This document shows, one piece after another, positions 7,770 through 16,906 of a DNA stretch of 64,000 nucleotides (the stretch's first letter is position 1; every line of letters starts with the position of its first letter). A program made the translations under genes and the position numbers. Source of the stretch: Bradyrhizobium sp. sGM-13 (GTDB lineage: Bacteria > Pseudomonadota > Alphaproteobacteria > Rhizobiales > Xanthobacteraceae); NCBI RefSeq assembly GCF_018398875.1, contig NZ_JAGWDK010000010.1, positions 62,001 to 126,000 on the forward strand. Direction: 5' to 3'. The notes below the pieces were generated by a model. The model ran no database searches. It was not told where the DNA came from and worked only from the letters and a program-made list of their open reading frames with translations.

Positions 7770-9701
7770 GTGGAACTCCATCAGGCCGAAGGGCGCGTGG
7801 AATTTGCGAGGAGAATCGCCAGGTTCGACGCAGCGCTCGGCCCTGAATTCGGCGACGCTTTCGGTCCCCATGTCGGCCCTACCCGGTATGCCACGGTGCG
7901 CGCCAGCAAGCGAGCCGTGATCGAGAGTGACACCGTGCCAATCTGGAACGAGTTCGTCTCCAGGGTCGAACTGTCGCTTCCGGTGAAACCTTCGTCGTTG
8001 CCGGGGTTCACGAAAGAAACGGTGATCACCCCTCGCTTCGAGGGAGCCAAAGAACTTCTGATCGGGGTTCTTGACGATGGCTGTCCGTTCGCCGCCGCGC
8101 AATTTCTCACGACCTCGACGAGTGGGCACCCCGGTACACGAGTGCGAGGCATCTGGGATCAGAACAAAAACAAGAAACCGGTCACGATCGGCGGCAGCGA
8201 TTTCGGAAGGGAACCGCCGGACTTCCTCTTCGGCGTCGAATACCTGCGCGATCTGCCCGCAACTGCGCCCGCCCAGATCGGCATCAACGAATGGATCAAC
8301 ATGCATTCGACGCCATCGCACGTCATCGACGAGGATGGCTGTTACGCGGACGCCGGTTTTGCCACCCTTGCACGCCGGGTGTCTCATGGCGCACACGTGA
8401 TGGACGTGTTAGCGGGACGGACCCCAACATCTTCACGTGTCGGTCCACCGAGTGAGCGGCGCGATCCTCCGAGCTGGAAACCGGGCGTCGATCGCGCTTC
8501 CTCTGCGGACGTAGTATTCGTGCAGTTCTCGGACGAATGCATTCGTGATGCAACCGGAGTTTGGCTCAAGGACTATGCCGTCCAGGGTATCCAATACATG
8601 CTGTCATTTGCCAAACCGGGCGTGACCAAGAAAGTGATTGTCAATCTCAGCTATGGACCAACCACAGGACCGCACGACGGCACAGCGCTGCTGGAAGAAG
8701 CATTGAACGCGCTGATCACGCAGTTCGACGGCACTCAGGGAAAACCCAGGCTTGAAATTGTTTTGCCGGCTGGAAACACCTATTTCAGCGAGGGCCACGT
8801 TGGCTTCACCAGGCGTACTGCTGCCGACCCCGACTCCGTCGAATGGATCTGGCGCCTTCCTCCTGATAATTCGGTGCTCTGCTTTGCGGAGGTATGGATG
8901 GAGACCGCAGCCGTCGGGCCCGCGACAACAGTCACCCTTACGCCGCCCAGCGGATCTCCTGCCTATGTACCGCCCCCAGCACCGCCGTCGCCTCCGCCGC
9001 TGGGGACCGTCCTTCCGCCTGCCGGCGTGGACCTCCCAGTCGTCCGGGGTGGCAACACGATGTGGCGGCTTCAGGTCGAACCGACCATTGTCCCGCCCAA
9101 CCCCACGGCCAACATCGAAACCGCCCAGCATGGCGACTGGAAAATCAAGATCACCGGGATTGGCGTCAACGCGCACGTCCATGCCTATGTGGCGCGCAGT
9201 GATCCCAACATGGGCGTGCGCACGCGCGCCAAGCTTTCATATTTTGTCGACCAGCAGTGGGAGCAGCATCATTCGGCCGACGCTAGTTGCAAATATGCCG
9301 CCGGAGAATTCGACAAGACCAAGTCGCTGATCGATCGATTTGGCAGCATCAATGGAATTGCCACCGGCCGCCGCGCCAGAATTCACGTCGCCGGCGGCTT
9401 CGTTATCGCAAACCAGCGCAAGTCGCCCTACTCGTCCGCCGGCCCTGCGCGCAACCCCCCGCCCCCGCCGGTCCGCGTTGGTCCGGACGTCGTGCTACCT
9501 TGCGATGAATCCTATGCGCTTGGGGGCATTCGCGGCGGAGGTAACAGGAGCGGGGCCGTATTCCGGCTCACGGGCACCAGCGCCGCTGCTCCGCAACTGG
9601 CGCGGCACGTTGCGGATCCCCCGATCCCGCCAGCGCGCTACCCCCCGACTACGCTAAAGGAGAAACGCAAACGGGGCCGCGGCAATGTAGACCCGCCATA
9701 G
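7770..9701 (+). CDS. Subtilisin-like serine protease (S8 family)
   Basis: 643 residues counted from a GTG at 7770. The S8 catalytic triad is recognisable: Asp102 in GVLDDGCPF, His206 in SHGAHVMDVLAG, Ser604 in GTSAAAPQLARH, with oxyanion Asn336 in LPAGN. Between Asn336 and Ser604 there is a large insert with a proline-rich stretch (PPPAPPSPPP near residue 405) and a beta-rich segment. No secretion signal is visible, so it may act in the cytosol or leave by another route. The true start is probably ATG 7654 in another frame, joined by a one-base correction. It follows the GGA-repeat PAP2-like gene closely and shares its orientation; the glycine/alanine tract of that protein would be a plausible substrate, but this is speculation. 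Confidence 0.82.
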   Translation: MELHQAEGRVEFARRIARFDAALGPEFGDAFGPHVGPTRYATVRASKRAVIESDTVPIWNEFVSRVELSLPVKPSSLPGFTKETVITPRFEGAKELLIGVLDDGCPFAAAQFLTTSTSGHPGTRVRGIWDQNKNKKPVTIGGSDFGREPPDFLFGVEYLRDLPATAPAQIGINEWINMHSTPSHVIDEDGCYADAGFATLARRVSHGAHVMDVLAGRTPTSSRVGPPSERRDPPSWKPGVDRASSADVVFVQFSDECIRDATGVWLKDYAVQGIQYMLSFAKPGVTKKVIVNLSYGPTTGPHDGTALLEEALNALITQFDGTQGKPRLEIVLPAGNTYFSEGHVGFTRRTAADPDSVEWIWRLPPDNSVLCFAEVWMETAAVGPATTVTLTPPSGSPAYVPPPAPPSPPPLGTVLPPAGVDLPVVRGGNTMWRLQVEPTIVPPNPTANIETAQHGDWKIKITGIGVNAHVHAYVARSDPNMGVRTRAKLSYFVDQQWEQHHSADASCKYAAGEFDKTKSLIDRFGSINGIATGRRARIHVAGGFVIANQRKSPYSSAGPARNPPPPPVRVGPDVVLPCDESYALGGIRGGGNRSGAVFRLTGTSAAAPQLARHVADPPIPPARYPPTTLKEKRKRGRGNVDPP

Positions 9702-9729
9702 CGGGCTCGCTTGGCGCCACGCGCGACTA

Positions 9730-10704
9730 TCATCTCCGCTTCCACCGCTCCGCATTCACCGCACCAACCGGCACCTCGCCCGCTACAATCGCCTCCACCT
9801 GCCGCACCGTTTCCAGCGACTGGCTCTCGATCGCCGGCGGCGTCAGGCCGCCGATATGCGGGGTTGCGATGACGTTCGGCAGGCTTGCAAGCTCAGGCGA
9901 CGGCATCTGGTCCGGCGCGCGGCCGACATCCATCGCAGCACCGGCGATGCGGTTCTCGCGGAGCGCCGCTGCCAACGCCGCCTCGTCGACGAGATTGCCG
10001 CGCGACAGATTGATGAAGAAGGCGTGCGGCTGCATGCGCGCCAGCGCCGCCTGCCCGATCAGGTTTTCGGTTTGCTCGTTGGCGACCGCCAGGCAGACGA
10101 CATAGTCAGACCGCGCCAGCAGTTCGTCGAGCGGCATATGCCGGATCGCGGCATCGCTGACGGTCGCAAAGGGATCGGCGACCATGATCTCCATGCCCAA
10201 CACCTTGGCGATATCAGCCAGGTAGCGGCCGATGCTGCCATAACCGATGATGCCGAGGCGGCTGCCGGCCAGTTGCCGGCCCATGACGACCTCCGGCTTG
10301 CGGCCGGCATGGTAGTCGGCCGTCGCACGTGAAACCCCGCGCGACAGATCGACCATGAAGCCGAGCGCGAGTTCGGCAACCGAGTGAATGAAACCAGGTC
10401 CAGCCCGCGTGACCAGAACGCCGGCGGCCGAAGCGGCTTCGACGTCGACGTTGCGGATGTCGACCGCACAGCGAACGAAGGCGCGCAGCTTCGGCAGCTC
10501 CAAAAATATCTCGCCCGGCCCCGCGGTGAGCCGGTCGGCCACGATGATGTCGACATCGCGGGCGGCCTCGATCAGGCCGGCCGCGTCGAGCGCGTCGCTT
10601 GCTTCATGCAGTTTCACCTGCGCGACGGCCTGCAGCCCGGCAAGACTACGGTCGCCGTAGTACTGGGCGCGCGACTGCGGCGTATGGGTCAACAGCACTT
10701 TCAA
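9730..10704 (-). CDS. D-isomer-specific 2-hydroxyacid dehydrogenase family protein
   Basis: 324 residues. The NAD-binding Rossmann loop is GYGSIGRYLADIAK, the second-domain signature is FFINLSRGNLVDEAAL, which carries the substrate Arg, and the catalytic His lies in TPHIGG. The family's catalytic Glu normally sits in a DVFExEP-type motif; here that place reads DVGRAPDQMP, so the His-Glu relay looks broken. The protein may use another residue or act on an unusual substrate. It lies alone, 29 bp from the convergent subtilase and about 100 bp downstream of the sensor cyclase on the same strand. Confidence 0.87.
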   Translation of the reverse strand: MKVLLTHTPQSRAQYYGDRSLAGLQAVAQVKLHEASDALDAAGLIEAARDVDIIVADRLTAGPGEIFLELPKLRAFVRCAVDIRNVDVEAASAAGVLVTRAGPGFIHSVAELALGFMVDLSRGVSRATADYHAGRKPEVVMGRQLAGSRLGIIGYGSIGRYLADIAKVLGMEIMVADPFATVSDAAIRHMPLDELLARSDYVVCLAVANEQTENLIGQAALARMQPHAFFINLSRGNLVDEAALAAALRENRIAGAAMDVGRAPDQMPSPELASLPNVIATPHIGGLTPPAIESQSLETVRQVEAIVAGEVPVGAVNAERWKRR

Positions 10705-10808
10705 CGCGGAACGGCTTCCCTATCGATCGCTAAGCGAATGCAGCGTCAAGGCCGGCACATCTATGGCCAACCCGCCCCCGCAAGGCAAGGCGGCAAAGTC
10801 GCGTCGGC

Positions 10809-12851
10809 CTACTTGGTCCGCGCCACCGTCGTTCCGTCCCAATCTTCGCCGGCCGGATTTTCGAGCTGCTGCCTGCAGCGCTCAATCATCGTCACTGAGG
10901 CTGCATCGTGCTCGCGGATTTCCAGCACCTTCTCGAACGCGCCGATCGCAGCCGAGAAATCCCGCGCACGCCAGGCGGCAAGGCCGGCCTCGTACGAAGC
11001 CACCCAGGCGGGTGCGCCGACTTCGTCGGCCAGGCCGAGCAATTCATAGATCTGCAAGCCGCCCGCGCGGCCATAGACCGCGAGACGATCGAGTTCGCGA
11101 ACCACGATGCTCTTCCCGGCGAGCCTTCGCGTTTCGGGGCCGATGATGATCGTGGAGCCGTACACCTTGTTGGTGCTCTCCAGCCGGCTCGCAATATTCA
11201 CGGCATCCCCGATCACGGTGTAGTTCAGCCGCACCTCCGATCCGATATTGCCGACCAGCATGTCGCCGGAATTGATGCCGATGCGGATCCTGACCGGCTG
11301 GCCGTGGTCGTCGACGAGGCCTGCCTCTTCCACCGCGCGCCGGCACGCCAAGGCCGCCCGGCAGCAATCAACGGCATGATCGGGATTGGGCGACGGCGCA
11401 CCCCAGAACGCCATCACGGCGTCGCCGATGAATTTGTCGATAGTGCCGTTCTGGTTTTGAATCTGCGCCGAGACGCAATCGAAATAGCGCGACAGCAGCG
11501 GGATGATGCGGTCGCCGAGCCGCTCGGATATGCCGGTGAAGCCGGCCAGATCGATGAACATTACGCTCATCGGCCGCACCGCGCCGCCGAGCCGCGCGCC
11601 GTTGCCGTCGCTGATCAGCCGCTTGACCAGGTCGGCCGGAATGTATTTTCCGAAAGCGGCAAGCCCCTGCGCCATGTCGCCGATCGCGCCCGACAGGTTT
11701 CCGATCTCGGCCAGCCGCGACGGATGCCGCTGCACCTTATCGAGGTCGAAACGCTCGACATGCCTGATCTCGTTCACCACCTTGATCAGGGGAGCTGCGA
11801 TCAGGCGCTGGGCGAGCCACGCCGACAATAGCCCGGCAAATACGATCAGGACCGCAAGGCCGATCAGCAGGTTTCGGATCGTCATCTGGACCGGTCCGAG
11901 AAATTCCGATTCCGGCACCACCGTCACCAGCGACCAACCCGGAAACGATATCGGCGTGATCACGGCCTGATAGGCCTTGCCGTCCCGCGTCACCGTCGTG
12001 TTGAACGGCTGCCCCTCGCCGGGTTCATAGGCGCTACCGGCGTTTCGGATCGCATCAACCGCAACCGGAAACAGCGAGTGATCGGTCTTCAGCGCCACCA
12101 GTTCGCTGGCATCAGGATCGGGCGAGGCCACCACCTTGCCGTCCCGCTCGAGAATGAAGGCGCCCGCGGATTTGCCGACCGTGAGCTGCGACAGAAAATT
12201 CGAGACGCGGGTCAGCTCGATGATGATCGCAACGACGCCGGCCGGTTTCTGATCGATCTCGATGGGGGCAGAAAAGGCCGCCGCCAGCCGCTCCCCGCGC
12301 GGATGCGTCGTCAGCGTCGACCAGTGTTCGTCGTTGGTCTCTTTGGCAACCCGAAACCATTCCTGCTCGGTCATGGAATAGTCGGTGTCTTCGAACCAGC
12401 TCGCCTTGAGCCGAAGATCGTTACCGACGAATTCGTAGCGATTGATGCGCAAATTGCGGTCGGGCGTGATTTCGAGCATTTCGATGACGTTGTCGCCGAG
12501 CTTGTGCCCGGCAAAGAACGAGCCGTCCGGCCATCCAAATGCCACCCAGGAGATCGTCGGTTGCGACAGTAACTGCGAGCGGAAAACGATCTCGCGTTTT
12601 CTGGCGTCGCGCGGGTCGAACACTTTTTCGGCCAGCAGCGTTCGCACCGCCATCATGGAGGAGCGCGCCTCTGAGGTGACGGACTGCAGTTCGTCGCTGA
12701 CCGCGGATACGATCTGGTCGTTGATGGTGTTGGCGAGCGTCTGGCTGACCTGATGGGCGGTACGCCACCACAAAAGATGCACGCCAACGGCACTGATGAC
12801 GATCGACGTCAGCACGAGGGCGGAAATGGCGGTGCGGATGCCGAGGCGCAT
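10809..12851 (-). CDS. Membrane sensor with class III adenylate/guanylate cyclase domain
   Basis: 680 residues from ATG 12851 (MRLGIRTAISALVLTSIVIS). An upstream ATG at 13049 would overlap the divergent ccdA start and add a non-hydrophobic leader, so I reject it. The order is: N-terminal membrane helix, about 290 residues of periplasmic dCache-like sensor (contains SFPGWSLVTVVPESEF), second membrane helix (LLIGLAVLIVFAGLLSAWLA), HAMP linker, then the cyclase domain. The catalytic set is complete: metal Asp in MFIDLAGFTGISERLGD and FIGDAVMAFWGAP, plus NIASRLE. It should make cAMP or cGMP in response to a small periplasmic ligand. The signal is unknown. Confidence 0.9.
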   Translation of the reverse strand: MRLGIRTAISALVLTSIVISAVGVHLLWWRTAHQVSQTLANTINDQIVSAVSDELQSVTSEARSSMMAVRTLLAEKVFDPRDARKREIVFRSQLLSQPTISWVAFGWPDGSFFAGHKLGDNVIEMLEITPDRNLRINRYEFVGNDLRLKASWFEDTDYSMTEQEWFRVAKETNDEHWSTLTTHPRGERLAAAFSAPIEIDQKPAGVVAIIIELTRVSNFLSQLTVGKSAGAFILERDGKVVASPDPDASELVALKTDHSLFPVAVDAIRNAGSAYEPGEGQPFNTTVTRDGKAYQAVITPISFPGWSLVTVVPESEFLGPVQMTIRNLLIGLAVLIVFAGLLSAWLAQRLIAAPLIKVVNEIRHVERFDLDKVQRHPSRLAEIGNLSGAIGDMAQGLAAFGKYIPADLVKRLISDGNGARLGGAVRPMSVMFIDLAGFTGISERLGDRIIPLLSRYFDCVSAQIQNQNGTIDKFIGDAVMAFWGAPSPNPDHAVDCCRAALACRRAVEEAGLVDDHGQPVRIRIGINSGDMLVGNIGSEVRLNYTVIGDAVNIASRLESTNKVYGSTIIIGPETRRLAGKSIVVRELDRLAVYGRAGGLQIYELLGLADEVGAPAWVASYEAGLAAWRARDFSAAIGAFEKVLEIREHDAASVTMIERCRQQLENPAGEDWDGTTVARTK

Positions 12852-13048
12852 GCGGGGTCTCGTTGACGGTCTGATTACCGCAGTACGGGACCATACCAGC
12901 GTCTGTTTCGCCAGCGAGGCAATTTCGGCGCCCCGGACACAGCTCTGTGACCGCAGGAGAGCCGTAATGCCGACGAAAGTTGTCGATTGCCTGTTCCGTA
13001 CCAGCCAAGACGGCGCTATGCCTTGCGGCAATTCTCGAAGGTCATGCA

Positions 13049-13780
13049 ATGCACGATGTTTCCATCCCGGCGGCCCTGATTGCCGGTCTCGTCAGCTTCC
13101 TGTCTCCCTGCGTGCTGCCGCTGGTGCCGCCCTACCTGATCTATCTCACCGGCGCGACCATCGAGCATGTGGCCAATGATGGACCAACGCAGGCCTCCAA
13201 GCGCGCGGTGATGGCATCGGCGCTGATGTTCGTGCTCGGCTTTTCCACCGTCTTCGTGGCGCTTGGCGCAAGCGCCTCGCTGATCGGCGGCCTGATCCGC
13301 GCCTGGTCGGCGGAGCTCTCGATCCTGGCCGGCATCGTGATCATCATCATGGGCCTGCACTTCCTCGGCCTGACCCGGATCGGACTGTTGATGCGCGAGG
13401 GGCGGATGCCGATGCCGAAACCGGTCGGCCTCTGGGGCGCCTATGCCATGGGGCTCGCCTTCGCCTTCGGCTGGACTCCCTGCATCGGCCCCATTCTGGC
13501 GGCGATCCTGTCGATTGCGGCCGCCGAGGCCACCGTCACCAAGGGCGCCGGCCTGCTCGCGGTCTATTCGGCTGGGCTCGGAATCCCATTCCTGCTGGCA
13601 GCCTTCATGATCGAGCAGTTCTCCTCGCTGTTTGCGCGGATGAAGCGACACCTCGGCAAGGTCGAGCAAGCCATGGGCATCCTGATGGTGATCACCGGCA
13701 TCGGCTTCCTGACCGGCTCCGTGACCAGCATCAGCATCTGGCTGCTGGAGACTTTCCCCGCCCTGCAAAATTTCGGCTAA
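13049..13780 (+). CDS. ccdA: CcdA/DsbD-type thiol-disulfide electron transporter
   Basis: 243 residues, six hydrophobic segments. The two redox cysteines of the family are at Cys21 (SFLSPCVLPLVPPYL) and Cys145 (FGWTPCIGPILAAIL). The protein carries reducing equivalents from cytosolic thioredoxin to periplasmic thiols, usually for cytochrome c maturation or other periplasmic thioredoxin-like proteins. I start at ATG 13049, which has GAAGG 8 bases upstream; an upstream TTG frame extension has no such site. Its nearest same-strand neighbours are doxX and a periplasmic DUF255 thioredoxin-fold protein, then Cys-rich bufferin-type precursors, so its clients may be there. Confidence 0.9.
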   Translation: MHDVSIPAALIAGLVSFLSPCVLPLVPPYLIYLTGATIEHVANDGPTQASKRAVMASALMFVLGFSTVFVALGASASLIGGLIRAWSAELSILAGIVIIIMGLHFLGLTRIGLLMREGRMPMPKPVGLWGAYAMGLAFAFGWTPCIGPILAAILSIAAAEATVTKGAGLLAVYSAGLGIPFLLAAFMIEQFSSLFARMKRHLGKVEQAMGILMVITGIGFLTGSVTSISIWLLETFPALQNFG

Positions 13781-13786
13781 GCCCCG

Positions 13787-13812
13787 GTAACAGGCGGGTC
13801 GGCGCCATCGAA
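13787..13812 (+). promoter_or_regulatory. GTAACA-N16-CGAA, ECF-sigma-type promoter upstream of doxX
   Basis: GTAACA at 13787-13792 and CGAA at 13809-13812 with a spacer of exactly 16 bases. This is the form known for the Caulobacter SigF regulon (GTAACC-N16-CGAA), which controls the gig/bufferin operon containing a DoxX gene. Two more copies of the same architecture precede the precursor genes here. Functional assignment is inference. Confidence 0.55.
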
Positions 13813-13897
13813 TTTCCTGTCAGGACCAGAGTGCCGCCACCGCGGCCCGCGACGCGGCCGCAGGTCGCGGCGTCACGAAATCTCAAGGGGGGGTCGC

Positions 13898-14361
13898 ATG
13901 TATTCCATCCTCAATCTGCTCGTCCTGCTGCCCGCGCAGATCGCCTCGCATTTTTCCTGGGCCGGCCCGCTCATCATGCGGCTCATCGTCGGTTACACCT
14001 TCATGCTGGCCGGTTGAGGAAGCTCAATCATCTGGCGCAGGTCACCGAAAACTTTGCCGGTTGGGGCATCCCTTTCCCGACAATCCTCACCCCCTTCGTG
14101 TCCGGCGTCGAATTCTTCGGCGGCGCCATGCTGATCCTCGGCCTGTTCACGCGAATCCCGGCTGCGATGCTGGCGGTGGTCATGGTCGTCGCCATCAAGT
14201 CGGCGAAATGGGGCGATGTCGATTCACTGGAGACGCTGCTCGGTTTTGAGGAAGCTGCCTACTTCGCCGGCTTCATGTGGCTTGCGATTGCCGGTCCCGG
14301 CGCGGCGTCACTGGACCGGTTGCTGGTGAATGCCAGCGGCCACCCCAAAGCTTCAACCTGA
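13898..14361 (+). pseudogene. DoxX family membrane protein, broken by a one-base frameshift
   Basis: ATG 13898 with an AAGGGGGGG ribosome site opens MYSILNLLVLLPAQIASHFS, continuing as a normal DoxX N-terminus until a TGA at 14018-14020. The remaining DoxX sequence (RKLNHLAQVTENFAGWGIPF and on) continues one frame over to a stop at 14361. Adding one G at the TGA would restore AGWGKLNHL-like continuity and a protein of about 154 residues with four hydrophobic segments. DoxX proteins are inner-membrane partners in redox and sulfur stress and are part of the Caulobacter gig/bufferin operon. It may be a true pseudogene or a sequence error. Confidence 0.75.
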
Positions 14362-14451
14362 TGCTCACAATCCCGTGACATCGGCTAATGCTTGAGCCCT
14401 GATCTTGCCGCCTGCGTAGCTGGAGAAAACGCCACGCTTCCGGGAGCTACC

Positions 14452-16434
14452 ATGAAATTCGTCCGCATTGCCGCCTTCGCACTTGCCGGGCTGGCGGCAT
14501 CACCGTCGTTTGCTTCGGACGGGCCCAAATGGAGTGGCTGGAGCGACGATCTATTCGCCCGCGCGCAGGCCGAACAGCGTTTCGTCATTCTCGATCTCGA
14601 GGCGGTGTGGTGCCACTGGTGCCACGTCATGGAGAAGACGACCTACGCCAATCCCGAGGTCAGGGAATTGCTCGCCGCGAAATATCTGCCGGTGCGGGTC
14701 GATCAGGACGCCAACCCCGATCTGTCGAGCCGCTATGGCGACTGGGGTTGGCCGGCGACCATCGTGTTCGGCCCCGACGGCACCGAGATCGCCAAGATCA
14801 GGGGCCATATCGAGCCCGAGCGGATGCAGGCGCTGCTCAAGGCGATCATCGACGATCCCTCGCCCGGACCGTCAGTCGGCGAAGCCTTTGAGGTGAAGCC
14901 ATCGACCTCCGCCTTCCTCGACAAGGAACAGCGCGCTGCGCTGATGAAGAATGTCGACGAATCCTATGAGGCAAAGCTCGGCGGCTGGGGCGAGAACCAG
15001 AAATACATCGACGCCGACAGCATGGACCTTGCGATCACCCGCGCCGAGTCCGGCGACGCCACCGCGGCCAAGCGCGCCCGACAAACGCTTGATGCCGCCA
15101 TCGCGCTAATCGATCCGGTCTGGGGCGGCGTGTACCAATATTCCGAAGCGGGCTCCTGGACTCTTCCGCATTTCGAAAAGATCATGTCGTTTCAGGCGCA
15201 ATATCTCCGGCAATACAGCCAGGCCTATGCGCTGTGGAAGGATCCGAAATATCTTGCTGCCACACGCAACATCGAACGCTATCTCGCGGAGTTTCTTAGG
15301 AGTACCGAGGGCGCGTTCTATGTCAGCCAGGATGCCGATCTCGATCACGACACCGATGGGCACACATACTACGCGCTGTCGGACGGCGAGCGGCGCAAGC
15401 TCGGCATGCCGCGCATCGACAAGAACCTGTATGCGCGCGAAAACGGCTGGGCGATCTCGGGGCTTTCGGCCTACTATAACGTCATCAACGATCCGAAGGT
15501 GCTGGCGATCGCAGAACGCGCGGCGAAATGGGTGATCGACAACCGCGCGCTCCCCGATGGCGGCGGCTTCCGTCAAGGCGAGAAGGATCGCGGCGGGCCA
15601 TTCATCGGCGACACGCTGGCGATGGGCCAGGCCTTCCTCGATCTCTATGCGGCCATGGGAAACCGCGACTGGCTCACCAGAGGCGCCAAGGCCGGCGAAT
15701 TCGTCGCGACCTTCCACGATGAGATCGGCGGCTTCGTGACCTCGAAGACGGCGGAAGGCAAAACCGGTGTGCTCGCCAAGCCCGCCAAGCTGATCGACGA
15801 TCAGGTGCAGGTCGTCAGATTCATGAACCTGCTCAACCGCTACTTCGGCAACGAGGCCTATCGCGAAGAGGCCGCGCATGCGATGCGCTATCTCGCCAGC
15901 GCCTCGGCCGGGATGATGCGTCCCCTGCCCGGCGTTCTGCTCGCCGACGAAGAACTCGCGATCGAGCCTACCCACCTGACAATCGTCGGACACAAGGACG
16001 ACGCCCGCGCGAAAAACCTGCATGCGCTGGCTCGCGCGCTGCCGGCCCGCTACAAGCGACTGGAGTGGCTCGATCTGCGCGAGGGCAAGCTGCCCAACCC
16101 CGACGTCGAATATCCCGATCTCGGCGAACCCGCGGCGTTCACCTGCAGCAATCGCATCTGCTCGTTTCCGTCCTTCAACGCCGAGGAGCTGCGGGCCACC
16201 GTCGCGCAGATAGCGAAGCTGAAGCCTGTGCGGGGTAGCTGGATCGAATTTCGTTGTGCAACGCAAACGACCGCCGATGCTTGCGCTAATCCGTTGAAGC
16301 GCCGCGCTTTCTGCGCGGCGCGCGCTTGCGGAGATCACTGCTGCACGCAAATGAAATACTCTCACGCCGCCGGGGTTAGACATGGACGGGAAGTCCAACC
16401 GCAAAAAAGAAAATTTTCTTTTGAAACTCTGTAA
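14452..16434 (+). CDS. Secreted DUF255 (YyaL-like) thioredoxin-fold protein, C-terminus probably read-through
   Basis: Starts at ATG 14452 with GGGAG 7 bases upstream. A signal peptide (MKFVRIAAFALAGLAASPSF, cut near residue 22) is followed by a thioredoxin-like domain with Cys54-His-Trp-Cys57 (VWCHWCHVMEKTTYANPEV) and a long helical region like the six-hairpin fold of the YyaL/SPATA20 family. The exact reaction of the family is not established; a thiol redox role in the periplasm is inferred from the CHWC pair and ccdA nearby. Family-like sequence ends near KLKPVRG (about 16235). The last roughly 65 codons run through a perfect hairpin and up to a promoter, and a TAG lies one base out of frame at 16236, so the natural stop is probably there. 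Confidence 0.82.
   Translation: MKFVRIAAFALAGLAASPSFASDGPKWSGWSDDLFARAQAEQRFVILDLEAVWCHWCHVMEKTTYANPEVRELLAAKYLPVRVDQDANPDLSSRYGDWGWPATIVFGPDGTEIAKIRGHIEPERMQALLKAIIDDPSPGPSVGEAFEVKPSTSAFLDKEQRAALMKNVDESYEAKLGGWGENQKYIDADSMDLAITRAESGDATAAKRARQTLDAAIALIDPVWGGVYQYSEAGSWTLPHFEKIMSFQAQYLRQYSQAYALWKDPKYLAATRNIERYLAEFLRSTEGAFYVSQDADLDHDTDGHTYYALSDGERRKLGMPRIDKNLYARENGWAISGLSAYYNVINDPKVLAIAERAAKWVIDNRALPDGGGFRQGEKDRGGPFIGDTLAMGQAFLDLYAAMGNRDWLTRGAKAGEFVATFHDEIGGFVTSKTAEGKTGVLAKPAKLIDDQVQVVRFMNLLNRYFGNEAYREEAAHAMRYLASASAGMMRPLPGVLLADEELAIEPTHLTIVGHKDDARAKNLHALARALPARYKRLEWLDLREGKLPNPDVEYPDLGEPAAFTCSNRICSFPSFNAEELRATVAQIAKLKPVRGSWIEFRCATQTTADACANPLKRRAFCAARACGDHCCTQMKYSHAAGVRHGREVQPQKRKFSFETL
16299..16321 (+). 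terminator. GC-rich hairpin in the DUF255 read-through tail
   Basis: GCGCCGCGC-TTTCT-GCGCGGCGC, a perfect 9-bp stem with a 5-base loop, about 60 bases after the out-of-frame TAG. No T-tract follows. Its position fits a transcription end for DUF255 if that gene really stops at 16238. Confidence 0.5.
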
Positions 16435-16456
16435 CCAAATCGCCCCATCCCCCGTA
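16431..16456 (+). promoter_or_regulatory. GTAACC-N16-CGTA, ECF-sigma-type promoter of first bufferin-like gene
   Basis: GTAACC at 16431-16436 and CGTA at 16453-16456, spacer exactly 16 bases, 170 bp upstream of the precursor start. It matches the SigF-type ECF promoter pattern (GTAACC-N16-CGAA in Caulobacter) and recurs upstream of the second precursor. The overlapping DUF255 stop codon uses the TAA of the same element. Confidence 0.62.
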
Positions 16457-16625
16457 GCTGGCTTCGGATGAGCACTCAAATCACGGAGACCTGACGTCCT
16501 CCGGCAAGCCACCGCGATCTGATTGCCATCCGTCCCTCCCCTGCGTCAGCGGGGTCTGTGATCGAACGATCAACAGATCTCACGGCGTCACTTTTTGTCT
16601 TCAAACAATCATCGAGGAGATCGTC

Positions 16626-16889
16626 ATGAAGTTGAATTCCAAATCCGGCGCGACGCTCGCCGCTGCCGCCGCCACCCTGTTCCTCGCCGGCTCGGTGGTG
16701 TCGACGGTATCGACGTCTGCGAACGCCGCCGCGGGCAAGTGCATGGCCGGTAATGCCTGTAAGGGCCAGAGCGCCTGCAAGGGCGCGGCCAACGCCTGCA
16801 AGGGCCAGAACGCCTGCAAGGGTCAAGGCTTCTCGGCGACCTCCGAGAAGGCTTGCGCCGCCATGGGCGCCAAGTTCGTCAAGGGCTGA
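16626..16889 (+). CDS. Bufferin-type Cys-rich precursor peptide, copy 1
   Basis: 87 residues with an N-terminal signal peptide (hydrophobic 9-25, AxA-type cut near residue 34-36) and a core carrying six cysteines at 39, 45, 51, 58, 64 and 77. Four are in Ala-Cys-Lys-Gly motifs (ACKGQ, ACKGA, ACKGQ, ACKGQ). Such periplasmic peptides are substrates of MNIO (DUF692) enzymes, which convert Cys to thiooxazole in bufferins that sequester copper. The CKG-repeat type resembles the BufA2-like class rather than the DUF2282 class; this sub-assignment is from memory. GAGGAG precedes the start. A paralogue with identical Cys spacing follows at 17085, and the MNIO gene after that. Confidence 0.85.
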   Translation: MKLNSKSGATLAAAAATLFLAGSVVSTVSTSANAAAGKCMAGNACKGQSACKGAANACKGQNACKGQGFSATSEKACAAMGAKFVKG

Positions 16890-16906
16890 TCGTTCTGATC
16901 AGGTGC

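Noticed and set aside
12852..13049. N-terminal extension of the sensor cyclase
   Set aside because: It would overlap the divergent ccdA start, and the natural membrane helix begins at ATG 12851.
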